Shown here in pieces: positions 53,595-64,000 of a stretch of 64,000 bases of DNA. Position 1 is the stretch's first letter, and each line of letters starts with the position of its first letter. Below the pieces are notes generated by a model that ran no database searches, was not told the origin of the DNA, and was given only the letters and a program-made list of their open reading frames with translations. Origin of the DNA: Streptomyces sp. NBC_00273 (GTDB lineage Bacteria > Actinomycetota > Actinomycetes > Streptomycetales > Streptomycetaceae); NCBI RefSeq assembly GCF_036178145.1, contig NZ_CP108067.1:5084001-5148000 (forward strand), written 5' to 3'. A program made the translations under genes and the position numbers.

Positions 53595-54367
53595 GACTGC
53601 CGGACGAGTTGGACACGTTGCGCGAGGCGGCACCCGCGGGGTTCGCGGCGCGCGTGCTGGACCGCGTCGGCGTTCCGGCACATCGCTACGACTGCTACGT
53701 GCGGGCCGACTCCCCGGTCGGCCCCCTCTACGTCGCCCACGGGCGGGGCGCGGTGACCGGCGCCGCCGCCACGGACTGGTACGCCGACGACCGGGCGTTC
53801 GAGGACGCCTACCGGGCCCGGACCGGGCGGTCGGCGCTCTCCGGGATCAAGCCCCCGCCGGGTCTGGCGCGGGCGCTGCGCGGCCGGGACCGGACCCTGC
53901 GCTACGCGTTCGGGCCGCTCGCCGACGAAGCGCGCGCCGTCCTGCAGGCGACCCGGGCCATCCCGTTCGGGCAGCTCCGTCCGGCGGCCTGGCTGGCCCG
54001 CGAGGCCGGAATGCCGGGTCTCGCACCCGAGGCGGTCGTGGCGGCGGTCCGGGCCAATCCCGTCCCCGTGCTCGTGCCCGCCCACCGGCTGTGCACGGAC
54101 GACGGGCTCCCGGCGGACTGCGGGCTGCCGGCCGGGTTCGAGCGGCGGCTGCGGGAGTGGGAGGGGGTGGACGCCGAGCGGGTGGAGCGGTTCGTACGGG
54201 CCGGCGCCCGGTTCCTGGGCAGCGGCACCACGCGGATCTTCTGCTACCCGACGTGCGCGCACGCGCGCCGCATCACCGCCCGCCACGAGGTGCCCTTCAC
54301 CTCGGCCGACGAGGCGTCCGCCGCCGGGTTCCGGGGCTGCCTCAGCTGCCGGCCGGCCGTCGTCTGA
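53591..54367 (+). CDS. Alkyltransferase-like domain fused to an Ada-type zinc domain
   Basis: Protein of 258 residues. Residues about 30-190 have the MGMT fold (GPLYVAHGRGAVTG, AIPFGQLRPAAWLA) but the acceptor motif reads VLVPAHRLC: the Cys of PCHR is Ala164, as in alkyltransferase-like (ATL) proteins that bind lesions without repairing them. Residues 195-258 match the Ada phosphotriester-sensing zinc domain, with Cys218, Cys222, Cys250 and Cys253. Co-translated with the ECF sigma gene (ATGA overlap), it may sense DNA methylation and control the sigma factor. Confidence 0.87.
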   Translation: MRLPDELDTLREAAPAGFAARVLDRVGVPAHRYDCYVRADSPVGPLYVAHGRGAVTGAAATDWYADDRAFEDAYRARTGRSALSGIKPPPGLARALRGRDRTLRYAFGPLADEARAVLQATRAIPFGQLRPAAWLAREAGMPGLAPEAVVAAVRANPVPVLVPAHRLCTDDGLPADCGLPAGFERRLREWEGVDAERVERFVRAGARFLGSGTTRIFCYPTCAHARRITARHEVPFTSADEASAAGFRGCLSCRPAVV

Positions 54368-54406
54368 CCGCCGGCCGGCGAGCCGGTCCGGGCCGTCGAC
54401 GCGCGC

Positions 54407-54640
54407 TCAGCGGTCGGCGGCGATCAGGTCGAGCAGGCCGGGGAAGCGCAGGTCCAGGTCCGCGCGGCGCAGCGTGGCCGCCCGGCTGTTGCCCCGGTCC
54501 ACCTGCCGCACCAGGCCCGCCTCGCGCAGGATCCGGAAGTGGTGGGTGGTCGTCGACTTCGAGACCGGGAGGTTGGAGGAGGCGCAGGTGCGCGCCGTGC
54601 CCGCCGGCTCCCCCAGCAACTCGTCGACGGCCAGGCGCTG
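54407..54640 (-). pseudogene. ArsR-family regulator remnant (N-terminus missing)
   Basis: The minus strand encodes the C-terminal part of an ArsR/HTH regulator (LPVSKSTTTHHFRILREAGL, VDRGNSRAATLRRADLDL, FPGLLDLIAADR, stop at 54407). Upstream the frame runs into sequence that belongs to the MFS remnant on the other strand, so the first third and the promoter are gone. Confidence 0.8.
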
Positions 54641-54649
54641 GAACTGGTC

Positions 54650-55018
54650 GACCCGGCCAGGGCGGGCATGGCGGCGGGCTTCCTCAACACCCTGCGGCTC
54701 GGCAGCGAGGCCATCGCCGTGGCGGCGTACGGATCGGTCCTCGCGACCGTGCTCCGCTCCCGCGTCGAGAACGGCATCGGCACGTACGCCGGCGCCGCGC
54801 GGGCGGACCGGGTCGCCGACCGGGCGGCGGGCGGCGACCTCGCCCGGGCCACCGAACTGTCCGGTGCGGCGGACGCCGAGGGCTTCACCCACTTCCTGGC
54901 CGGGGCCTACGACTCCGCCTTCCACAGCGTCCTGTGGGGACTCGCCGCGATCTGCGCCGTACTGTGCGCCGCGATCGCCGCCCTGCTGCGCGGCGGCCCC
55001 GCCAGGAGCGCCGCCTGA
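54650..55018 (+). pseudogene. DHA2-type MFS transporter remnant (C-terminus only)
   Basis: The plus strand encodes the last 120 or so residues of a multidrug MFS transporter (ARAGMAAGFLNTLRLGSEA, then the final helix LWGLAAICAVLCAAIAAL, stop TGA at 55016-55018). Everything before this is absent, and it is fused head-to-head with the ArsR remnant, as if the centre of a divergent regulator-transporter pair had been deleted. Confidence 0.8.
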
Positions 55019-55037
55019 CCCCCGCCGACGGGCATGA

Positions 55038-55082
55038 AAAATGCCCTCCGAGACTGCGTTTCCGCAGGTCGGAGGGCATTTA
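55038..55082 (-). terminator. Rho-independent terminator of tRNA-Ala
   Basis: Read on the minus strand: stem AATGCCCTCCGA with TCGGAGGGCATT, then a run of T. It lies just downstream of tRNA-Ala. Confidence 0.9.
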
Positions 55083-55087
55083 TAAAG

Positions 55088-55160
55088 TGGAGCCTAGGAG
55101 ATTCGAACTCCTGACATCTGCCTTGCAAAGGCAGCGCTCTACCAACTGAGCTAAGGCCCC
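55088..55160 (-). tRNA. tRNA-Ala (anticodon TGC)
   Basis: A 73-nt tRNA on the minus strand: acceptor GGGGCCT with AGGCTCC (one G-T type pair), D arm GCTCAGTTGGTAGAGC, anticodon loop TTTGCAA and T arm AGGAGTTCGAATCTCCT. CCA is not encoded. Confidence 0.97.
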
Positions 55161-55322
55161 ATGGAAGTGGACGCACCCGTCCCGTGCGGGCGGTGTGGTC
55201 GTTCCGCAGAACAGAGTACCGGGTGTACCCCCTCATCTCGCAAAATGATAGGGACTCCCGCCGTGCGACCACTCTCCGTAAGATGCTCGCGAGGTTCGCA
55301 CCAGCGAAGGGGAGTAGTAAGA

Positions 55323-55871
55323 GTGGACGCAGTACAACAAGAGGCCACGGCCAGAGCCAGAGAGCTTCAGCGCAGTTGGTACGGGGAGCCGCTGGGAGCG
55401 CTCTTCCGCCGGCTCATAGATGACCTCGGTTTGAACCAGGCCCGCCTCGCTGCCGTCCTCGGACTGTCGGCGCCCATGCTGTCCCAGCTGATGAGCGGCC
55501 AGCGCGCCAAGATCGGGAACCCGGCCGTGGTCCAGCGCGTCCAGGCCCTCCAGGATCTCGCCGGCCAGGTGGCCGACGGAAGCGTCAGCGCGGGGGAGGC
55601 CACCGACCGGATGGACGAGATCAAGAAGACCCAGGGGGGCTCCGTCCTCAGCAACAGCGGTCAGACCACCACCAGTTCCGGCGCGCCCACGGTCAAGCGG
55701 GTCGTCCGCGAGATCCAGTCGCTGCTGCGCTCGGTCTCCGCGGCCGGCGACATCATCGACGCGGCGAACACCCTCGCCCCCAGCCATCCGGAACTGGCAG
55801 AGTTCCTCCGGGTGTACGGCGCGGGCCGCACCGCCGACGCGGTCGCCCACTACGAGGCCCACCAGAACTGA
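55323..55871 (+). CDS. XRE-like DNA-binding protein
   Basis: Protein of 182 residues. Residues about 20-70 form a helix-turn-helix (LFRRLIDDLGLNQARLAAVLGLSAPMLSQLMSGQRAKIGNP, in two parts), followed by a Ser/Thr-rich linker and a helical C-terminal domain (IQSLLRSVSAAGDIIDAANT). GTG start with GGGGAG 8 bases upstream. It precedes a Ser/Thr kinase gene by 43 bases and is conserved near the tRNA-Ala in Streptomyces. Role unknown. Confidence 0.9.
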   Translation: MDAVQQEATARARELQRSWYGEPLGALFRRLIDDLGLNQARLAAVLGLSAPMLSQLMSGQRAKIGNPAVVQRVQALQDLAGQVADGSVSAGEATDRMDEIKKTQGGSVLSNSGQTTTSSGAPTVKRVVREIQSLLRSVSAAGDIIDAANTLAPSHPELAEFLRVYGAGRTADAVAHYEAHQN

Positions 55872-55914
55872 CACGCACGGGGCGGACGACGGGGGACGGG
55901 GGACGGGCGCAACG

Positions 55915-57192
55915 ATGGGTGAGGTCTTCGCCGGTCGGTACGAGCTGATCGATCCGATCGGACGCGGTGGCGCGGGTGCCGTATGGCGGGCCTGGGACCA
56001 CCGCCGTCGACGCTACGTGGCCGCGAAGGTCCTCCTGCAGAGCGACGCCCACACGCTCCTGCGGTTCGTACGGGAGCAGGCGCTGCGGATCGACCATCCG
56101 CACGTACTGGCTCCGGCCAGCTGGGCGGCCGACGACGACAAGGTCCTGTTCACCATGGACCTGGTCGGCGGCGGCTCGCTCGGCCATGTGATCGGGGACT
56201 ACGGTCCCCTACCGCCCCGGTTCGTGTGCGGCCTGCTCGACCAGCTCCTGTCGGGGCTCGCGGCGGTGCACGCCGAGGGCGTGGTGCACCGCGACATCAA
56301 ACCGGCCAACATCCTGATGGAGGCCACCGGAACCGGGCGGCCGCACCTGCGGCTGTCCGACTTCGGCATCTCCGTGCGCAAGGGCGAGCCCCGGCTGACC
56401 GAGACCGACCTCGTGGTCGGCACGCCGGGCTATTTCGCTCCCGAGCAACTACTGGGCGCCGAGCCCGACTTCCCCGCCGACCTCTTCGCCGTGGGGCTGG
56501 TCGCCCTGTACCTCCTCCAAGGCCGCAAGCCCGATTCCCGGGCGCTGGTGGAACACTTCCTCGCCCACGGCACCCCGGGCGCCCCCGAAGGCGTTCCCGC
56601 ACCGCTCTGGGACGTCATCGCCGGCCTCCTGCAACCAGACCCCCAGAGCCGCTTCCGGACGGCCACAGGGGCGCGCAAGGCCCTTGTCGAGGCCGTGGAG
56701 CTGCTGCCGCCGCCCGCCCCGGACGAGGATCCGGTGGAGGTGTTCGACCAACTCGGCCCGCTGCCGCCCGGATTCGGCCCCCAGGGCCCGCCGAGCACGG
56801 CGGCCGGGGCCCCGCAGGCTCCCGCCGCCGATGCCCCGGCGCCGGCGGCCGCCGCCTCCGTGACGGTGCCCGCGGAGCCCGTCCGGACCGACCCGCGCGG
56901 TACGGCGCCGACCGCTCCGGTGGCCCTGCCCGCGCCGCCGGCCCCGTATCCGGCCGCTCCCGTCTCCCCGGGCTCCCCCGCCGTCCCGGCCCAGGTGCCC
57001 GCGTACGGGCCCTCGGAGACGGGCAGCTTCCACCTGCCGCCGCCGGCCGTGCCGGCCCCCTCGGCCCCCGCCGGGGCGCCGGTCCGGGCGGGCGGCGGGA
57101 TCGCCCCGCCCCCGGCGAAGGCGGTGGCCTCCCTGCTCGCCGCGGCGCTGCTCTGCTTCGCGGTGGGCCTCTGGGCCCTCACCCAGCTGTAG
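55915..57192 (+). CDS. Ser/Thr protein kinase with C-terminal membrane anchor
   Basis: Protein of 425 residues. Kinase domain 1-260: glycine loop IGRGGAGAVWRA, Lys in VAAKVLL, HRDIKPANIL, DFGISV and GTPGYFAPEQ. A long Pro/Ala-rich linker (about 265-395) ends in one helix at the very C-terminus (VASLLAAALLCFAVGLWAL) with almost no outer domain, so it has no PASTA sensor. It overlaps the convergent next gene by 14 bases. Target unknown. Confidence 0.94.
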   Translation: MGEVFAGRYELIDPIGRGGAGAVWRAWDHRRRRYVAAKVLLQSDAHTLLRFVREQALRIDHPHVLAPASWAADDDKVLFTMDLVGGGSLGHVIGDYGPLPPRFVCGLLDQLLSGLAAVHAEGVVHRDIKPANILMEATGTGRPHLRLSDFGISVRKGEPRLTETDLVVGTPGYFAPEQLLGAEPDFPADLFAVGLVALYLLQGRKPDSRALVEHFLAHGTPGAPEGVPAPLWDVIAGLLQPDPQSRFRTATGARKALVEAVELLPPPAPDEDPVEVFDQLGPLPPGFGPQGPPSTAAGAPQAPAADAPAPAAAASVTVPAEPVRTDPRGTAPTAPVALPAPPAPYPAAPVSPGSPAVPAQVPAYGPSETGSFHLPPPAVPAPSAPAGAPVRAGGGIAPPPAKAVASLLAAALLCFAVGLWALTQL

Positions 57193-58495
57193 GACCGCGC
57201 CCCCGCCGCCGCCCGAGCAGCGTCCAGCCGCCCAGCACCAGCAGCAGGACCGTCCCGGTGCCGAATCCGGCACCCGCCACGATCCGCATCGTGGAGTGCC
57301 GCTCGGCGGCCTCGGCGGCCTCCGGTGCGGTGAGCCCCTCCTTGGCCGCGGCCCGGTCCTCGTCGCCCACCCCGAAGCCTCCCGCGGCCGGACCCTCTTC
57401 GTACGCGGGTGCCTTGGCCGGCGTACCGGTGACGTCCAGCCGCAGGGTCAGCGGCACGGGCGCCGCGTCCTCGGTGAAATCGGCGACCTTCGCGCCCATG
57501 GTCACCACGACGTAGTACCAACCCGCGACGGAGACGGGCTGCACGCTCGATGCACCCGCGAAACGGTTCTCGTACGTGACGGGCGGGGTCTTCTCCAGGG
57601 TGATCCCGGCCTGCTTGCCGTCGTACGAGGTGTCCTTGTCGGAGATCAGGCCCCGGTAGGGGCTGTAGAGGGAGACGGCGAGCCCGCCCGACGCCGAACC
57701 GTAGTTCTTCGTCATCTTCGCGGCGGCCAGCTCGGCGCCGAGCCCCAGCTGCTGCCCCCAGTCCAGCGGGACCCGGTAGAAGCGGGTCTGCCCGGGCCGC
57801 ATCTCGTCGCGCCACACACCGGCGGCCAGCGCGCGGGCGTCGTTGAAACCGGTGCCGCCGCTGCGGGGCACCGCCTCGGTACCGGGCAGCACGGGGGCGC
57901 CCGAGGGCCAGCCGCTGGGCGCGGTGGTGGGGGCGCCCGTGCCGCGGCCGGGCTCCCGCTGGACCTTGAGCTCCAGCGGCCAGGGGCTCTGGTCGTAGCC
58001 CTTGGCCGAGGTCCGCGTGACCTTGGCGTAGTACACGCCCGCGGGCGCGCAGTCCTCGTCCTCGGCGCCCCGGCGGACGCCGGCGGCACCGATCGGGTAG
58101 GGGTCGTATCCGAAGTTCGCCCGGCCACCGCTCCGGGGGCAAGAGCGCCCGGCGGTGGTCATGATCTCCACGTCGATGCCGTCGCCGCCGGAAACCTTCG
58201 CGCCCGCCGCGGGGCGGACCACGGCGGAGACGTAGACGTCGGACCCGTCCTCGGCGAGGACGAGCCGGTACACGCGTTCCCCCGGCCCGAGCGTGTCCTC
58301 GTAGACGTTCCCGGCCTCGATCTGCGGGGCGTCGGCCGTGGAGGGCTTGCCCTCGATCGACTTGGCGCCGTCCGCGGCCCGGTAGGTCGGGAGGGGTCCC
58401 GGCGCGGCCCCGTCGGCGTACGCGACCCCCGGCGATCCCGCGGCCACGACCGTGACCAGGGCCGCCGCCCACGCCGTCGTCCGTCCCCGAACCAT
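57179..58495 (-). CDS. Secreted or membrane-anchored protein of unknown function
   Basis: Protein of 438 residues with a Sec signal (MVRGRTTAWAAALVTVVAAG ... AYADG), a long outer part with repeated beta-rich blocks (YRLVLAEDGSDVYVSAVVRP; TRFYRVPLDWGQQLGLGAEL; GWYYVVVTMG) and a C-terminal membrane helix followed by a basic tail (GGWTLLGRRRGRG). The layout resembles carbohydrate- or protein-binding surface proteins. ATG at 58495 was chosen over an ORF start 33 bases upstream because GGGTGG lies before it and the signal starts there. Confidence 0.85.
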   Translation of the reverse strand: MVRGRTTAWAAALVTVVAAGSPGVAYADGAAPGPLPTYRAADGAKSIEGKPSTADAPQIEAGNVYEDTLGPGERVYRLVLAEDGSDVYVSAVVRPAAGAKVSGGDGIDVEIMTTAGRSCPRSGGRANFGYDPYPIGAAGVRRGAEDEDCAPAGVYYAKVTRTSAKGYDQSPWPLELKVQREPGRGTGAPTTAPSGWPSGAPVLPGTEAVPRSGGTGFNDARALAAGVWRDEMRPGQTRFYRVPLDWGQQLGLGAELAAAKMTKNYGSASGGLAVSLYSPYRGLISDKDTSYDGKQAGITLEKTPPVTYENRFAGASSVQPVSVAGWYYVVVTMGAKVADFTEDAAPVPLTLRLDVTGTPAKAPAYEEGPAAGGFGVGDEDRAAAKEGLTAPEAAEAAERHSTMRIVAGAGFGTGTVLLLVLGGWTLLGRRRGRGPTAG

Positions 58496-58567
58496 CACGC
58501 CCACCCCGAGTTTGCTCGCGCAAGCCAAATCTTTACATAACGGAAGTTTTCGTCACAGAGCAGCACA

Positions 58568-58597
58568 AAGCCCCGACCGCAGCGGCAGCCGGGGCTT
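58568..58597. terminator. Hairpin after the DLW-39 gene
   Basis: AAGCCCCG pairs with CGGGGCTT around a loop that can itself pair (CCGCAGCGG). It lies between the DLW-39 gene and the secreted-protein gene on the same strand. Confidence 0.65.
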
Positions 58598-58617
58598 CAT
58601 GGGATCAGCCTTGGGTC

Positions 58618-58752
58618 TCACACACCGGAACCAGAGGGCACGGAGTCAGTTGCCTCCGTCCACAGGTCCTGCTCGGCGCGGTCCGCCTGGATCTGGCGGT
58701 ACACGAGGAGCCCGCCGATGGCGGCCAGTGCGACCAGGAGCAGCTTCTTCAC
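58618..58752 (-). CDS. DLW-39 family protein
   Basis: Very small protein of 44 residues, VKKLLLVALAAIGGLLVYRQ, then IQADRAEQDLWTEATDS. The DLW motif and length match the actinobacterial DLW-39 family, which lies near tRNA-Ile and gyrA. One membrane helix near the N-terminus. GAGG lies 8 bases before the GTG. The function is unknown. Confidence 0.9.
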   Translation of the reverse strand: MKKLLLVALAAIGGLLVYRQIQADRAEQDLWTEATDSVPSGSGV

Positions 58753-58860
58753 CGCGCGACCTCGTCTTTCGTTGACGTAGGGGACTTCTGGCGCCCAACA
58801 ATACACACCGACCGATACCGATCGGTGACCTGGCGGTCCACCAACTGGCCCAACGAAGAA

Positions 58861-58886
58861 GACCCCCAGGCCTTGGCCTGGGGGTC
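58861..58886. terminator. Perfect hairpin downstream of tRNA-Ile
   Basis: A 12-bp stem (GACCCCCAGGCC with GGCCTGGGGGTC) and 2-base loop, flanked by AA and TT. It lies 10 bases downstream of tRNA-Ile on the minus strand. Confidence 0.85.
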
Positions 58887-58896
58887 TTCGACACTG

Positions 58897-58970
58897 TGGG
58901 GCTAACAGGATTTGAACCTGTGGCCTCATCCTTATCAGGGATGCGCTCTAACCAACTGAGCTATAGCCCC
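58897..58970 (-). tRNA. tRNA-Ile (anticodon GAT)
   Basis: A 74-nt tRNA on the minus strand: acceptor GGGGCTA with TAGCCCC, D arm GCTCAGTTGGTTAGAGC, anticodon loop CTGATAA and T arm CAGGTTCAAATCCTG. CCA is not encoded. Confidence 0.97.
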
Positions 58971-59088
58971 ATCCGCGCTGCGCGCTGACTCCTGAAGATT
59001 AGCGCACAGACCCGGTCAGGCCAAAATCCGTTGTCCGGGGGCGTCTGCGCAGGTCATCCGACCCGTCGCAGGCGCCCGAACAGAGGGC

Positions 59089-59721
59089 CTACTCGTCCTC
59101 GGCGAGGGTGAGCTCCACACCGCCGACGAAGCCCGCCGACAGGTTGTAGATGAACGCACCCAGCGTCGCCAGTGCCGTCGCCAGCACCACGTCGATCACC
59201 GCGATGACCGACGTGAAGATCAGAACGCGCGGCAGCGACAGGAACGACTGGAGGTCGAAGCCGTTGCCCTCGTTCGAACCGGTCGCCTCGCTGATCGTGC
59301 CGCCGACGGTCGAGAAGACGCCCATCGCGTCCATGACCATCCACAGCACGGCCGCCGCCACGATCGTGCAGATGCCGAGCGCGATCGACAGCAGGAAGCT
59401 GACCTTCATGACCGACCACGGGTCGGCCTTGGCCACCCGCAGCCGCGCCTTGCGCGTGCGGGGGGCCGTACGGACCCCCGTGCGCGGCTTGCGCTGCGCG
59501 CCCGCCCCCGCGCCGCCCTGCGCCGTCCCGGGGCCCGAGGGCGCCGGGTAGGCCTGCGGCGGGTGGTACGGCTGTGCGGGCTTGTCCTGGCCGGCGTCCG
59601 CGCCGACCGACGACTTCGGACCTCGAGTGTCCGTCACGGTTCCCCCCTGGGAGTCCGCGGCAGGGCCACGGGCACCGTTCGCTCCAGTCTTGGCCGGTCC
59701 GGCGCCCGTGGCTCCACTCAC
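59089..59721 (-). CDS. DUF3566 membrane protein
   Basis: Protein of 210 residues: a disordered Ala/Gly/Pro N-terminus to about 85, a basic segment (RKPRTGVRTAPRTRKARLRV), then the DUF3566 domain with two membrane helices (about 107-130 and 170-195) and SAGFVGGVELTLAEDE at the end. Conserved directly after gyrA in actinobacteria. GTG start with GAGGAG 6 bases upstream and 3 bases after the gyrA stop. Role unknown. Confidence 0.96.
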   Translation of the reverse strand: MSGATGAGPAKTGANGARGPAADSQGGTVTDTRGPKSSVGADAGQDKPAQPYHPPQAYPAPSGPGTAQGGAGAGAQRKPRTGVRTAPRTRKARLRVAKADPWSVMKVSFLLSIALGICTIVAAAVLWMVMDAMGVFSTVGGTISEATGSNEGNGFDLQSFLSLPRVLIFTSVIAVIDVVLATALATLGAFIYNLSAGFVGGVELTLAEDE

Positions 59722-59724
59722 GAC

Positions 59725-62340
<2,616 letters not shown>

Positions 62341-62383
62341 TGCTGGTCAGAAATCCTTTCAGGCGGCGGTCAGCGGAGCCGAC

Positions 62384-64000
<1,617 letters not shown>

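Noticed and set aside
53591..54367. Active O6-alkylguanine methyltransferase
   Set aside because: The acceptor Cys is replaced by Ala (PAHR), so this domain can bind but not accept an alkyl group.
55088..55160. tRNA-Ala as an integration site for the accessory region
   Set aside because: No integrase gene and no repeat of the tRNA 3' end was found on the other side of the cluster.

Overview
The window is high-GC actinobacterial DNA. Gene content and order point to Streptomyces near the replication origin: the fhaA-fhaB-pstP-rodA-pbpA-pknB block, class E sortases, crgA, a rhomboid protease, a cyclophilin, tRNA-Ala and tRNA-Ile, DUF3566, gyrA and gyrB. Start codons are often GTG, and TTA codons are rare and fall in regulatory or biosynthetic genes, as in Streptomyces.

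Layout. 1-3.5 kb: a NarL-type two-component system (response regulator cut by the window edge), a YrhB-domain protein and tRNA-Leu(CAG). 3.8-12 kb: the cell-wall growth and Ser/Thr phosphorylation operon. 12-21 kb: three class E sortases around a pabA/trpG-type glutaminase, crgA, an inverted pair of DnaA boxes, a rhomboid protease, a cyclophilin, a LysM protein and small genes. 21-52.5 kb: an accessory biosynthetic locus flanked by three NB-ARC regulators, two of them SARPs. 52.5-55 kb: an ECF sigma factor coupled to an alkyltransferase-like/Ada zinc-domain protein, then remnants of an arsR/MFS pair. 55-64 kb: conserved origin-proximal genes.

The accessory locus is the main point of interest. 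A rightward set (39.1-50.2 kb) carries a PRMT7-like arginine methyltransferase and a 471-residue HDO-plus-cupin protein. Its metal ligands have the same residue numbers that I recall for SznF, the N-nitrosating enzyme of streptozotocin biosynthesis. A leftward 12-gene operon (38.75-25.9 kb) carries a lysine/ornithine N-monooxygenase, a cupin, a MetRS-like enzyme and a DAO-type flavoenzyme. These are the parts of the N-hydroxylysine-dependent hydrazine-forming pathway, with cupin and MetRS on separate genes instead of fused. So two N-N bond-forming systems share one divergent promoter region. Four intact ATP-grasp ligases, and no NRPS or PKS, suggest amide-bond assembly. Two DDAH-like hydrolases, a Rieske protein, two MFS exporters and a LysE exporter complete the set.

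Self-protection fits a DNA-alkylating product: an intact O6-alkylguanine methyltransferase followed by an Oxygenase-NA-type Fe(II)/2-oxoglutarate enzyme lies inside the cluster. The ECF/Ada-like pair may sense alkylation at its edge. TTA codons in both SARPs and in one ATP-grasp gene suggest bldA control, and an 11-bp tandem repeat upstream of the methyltransferase looks like a SARP site.

I cannot decide from sequence alone whether this is the streptozotocin locus itself or a relative. The SznF-like protein is close enough for either.
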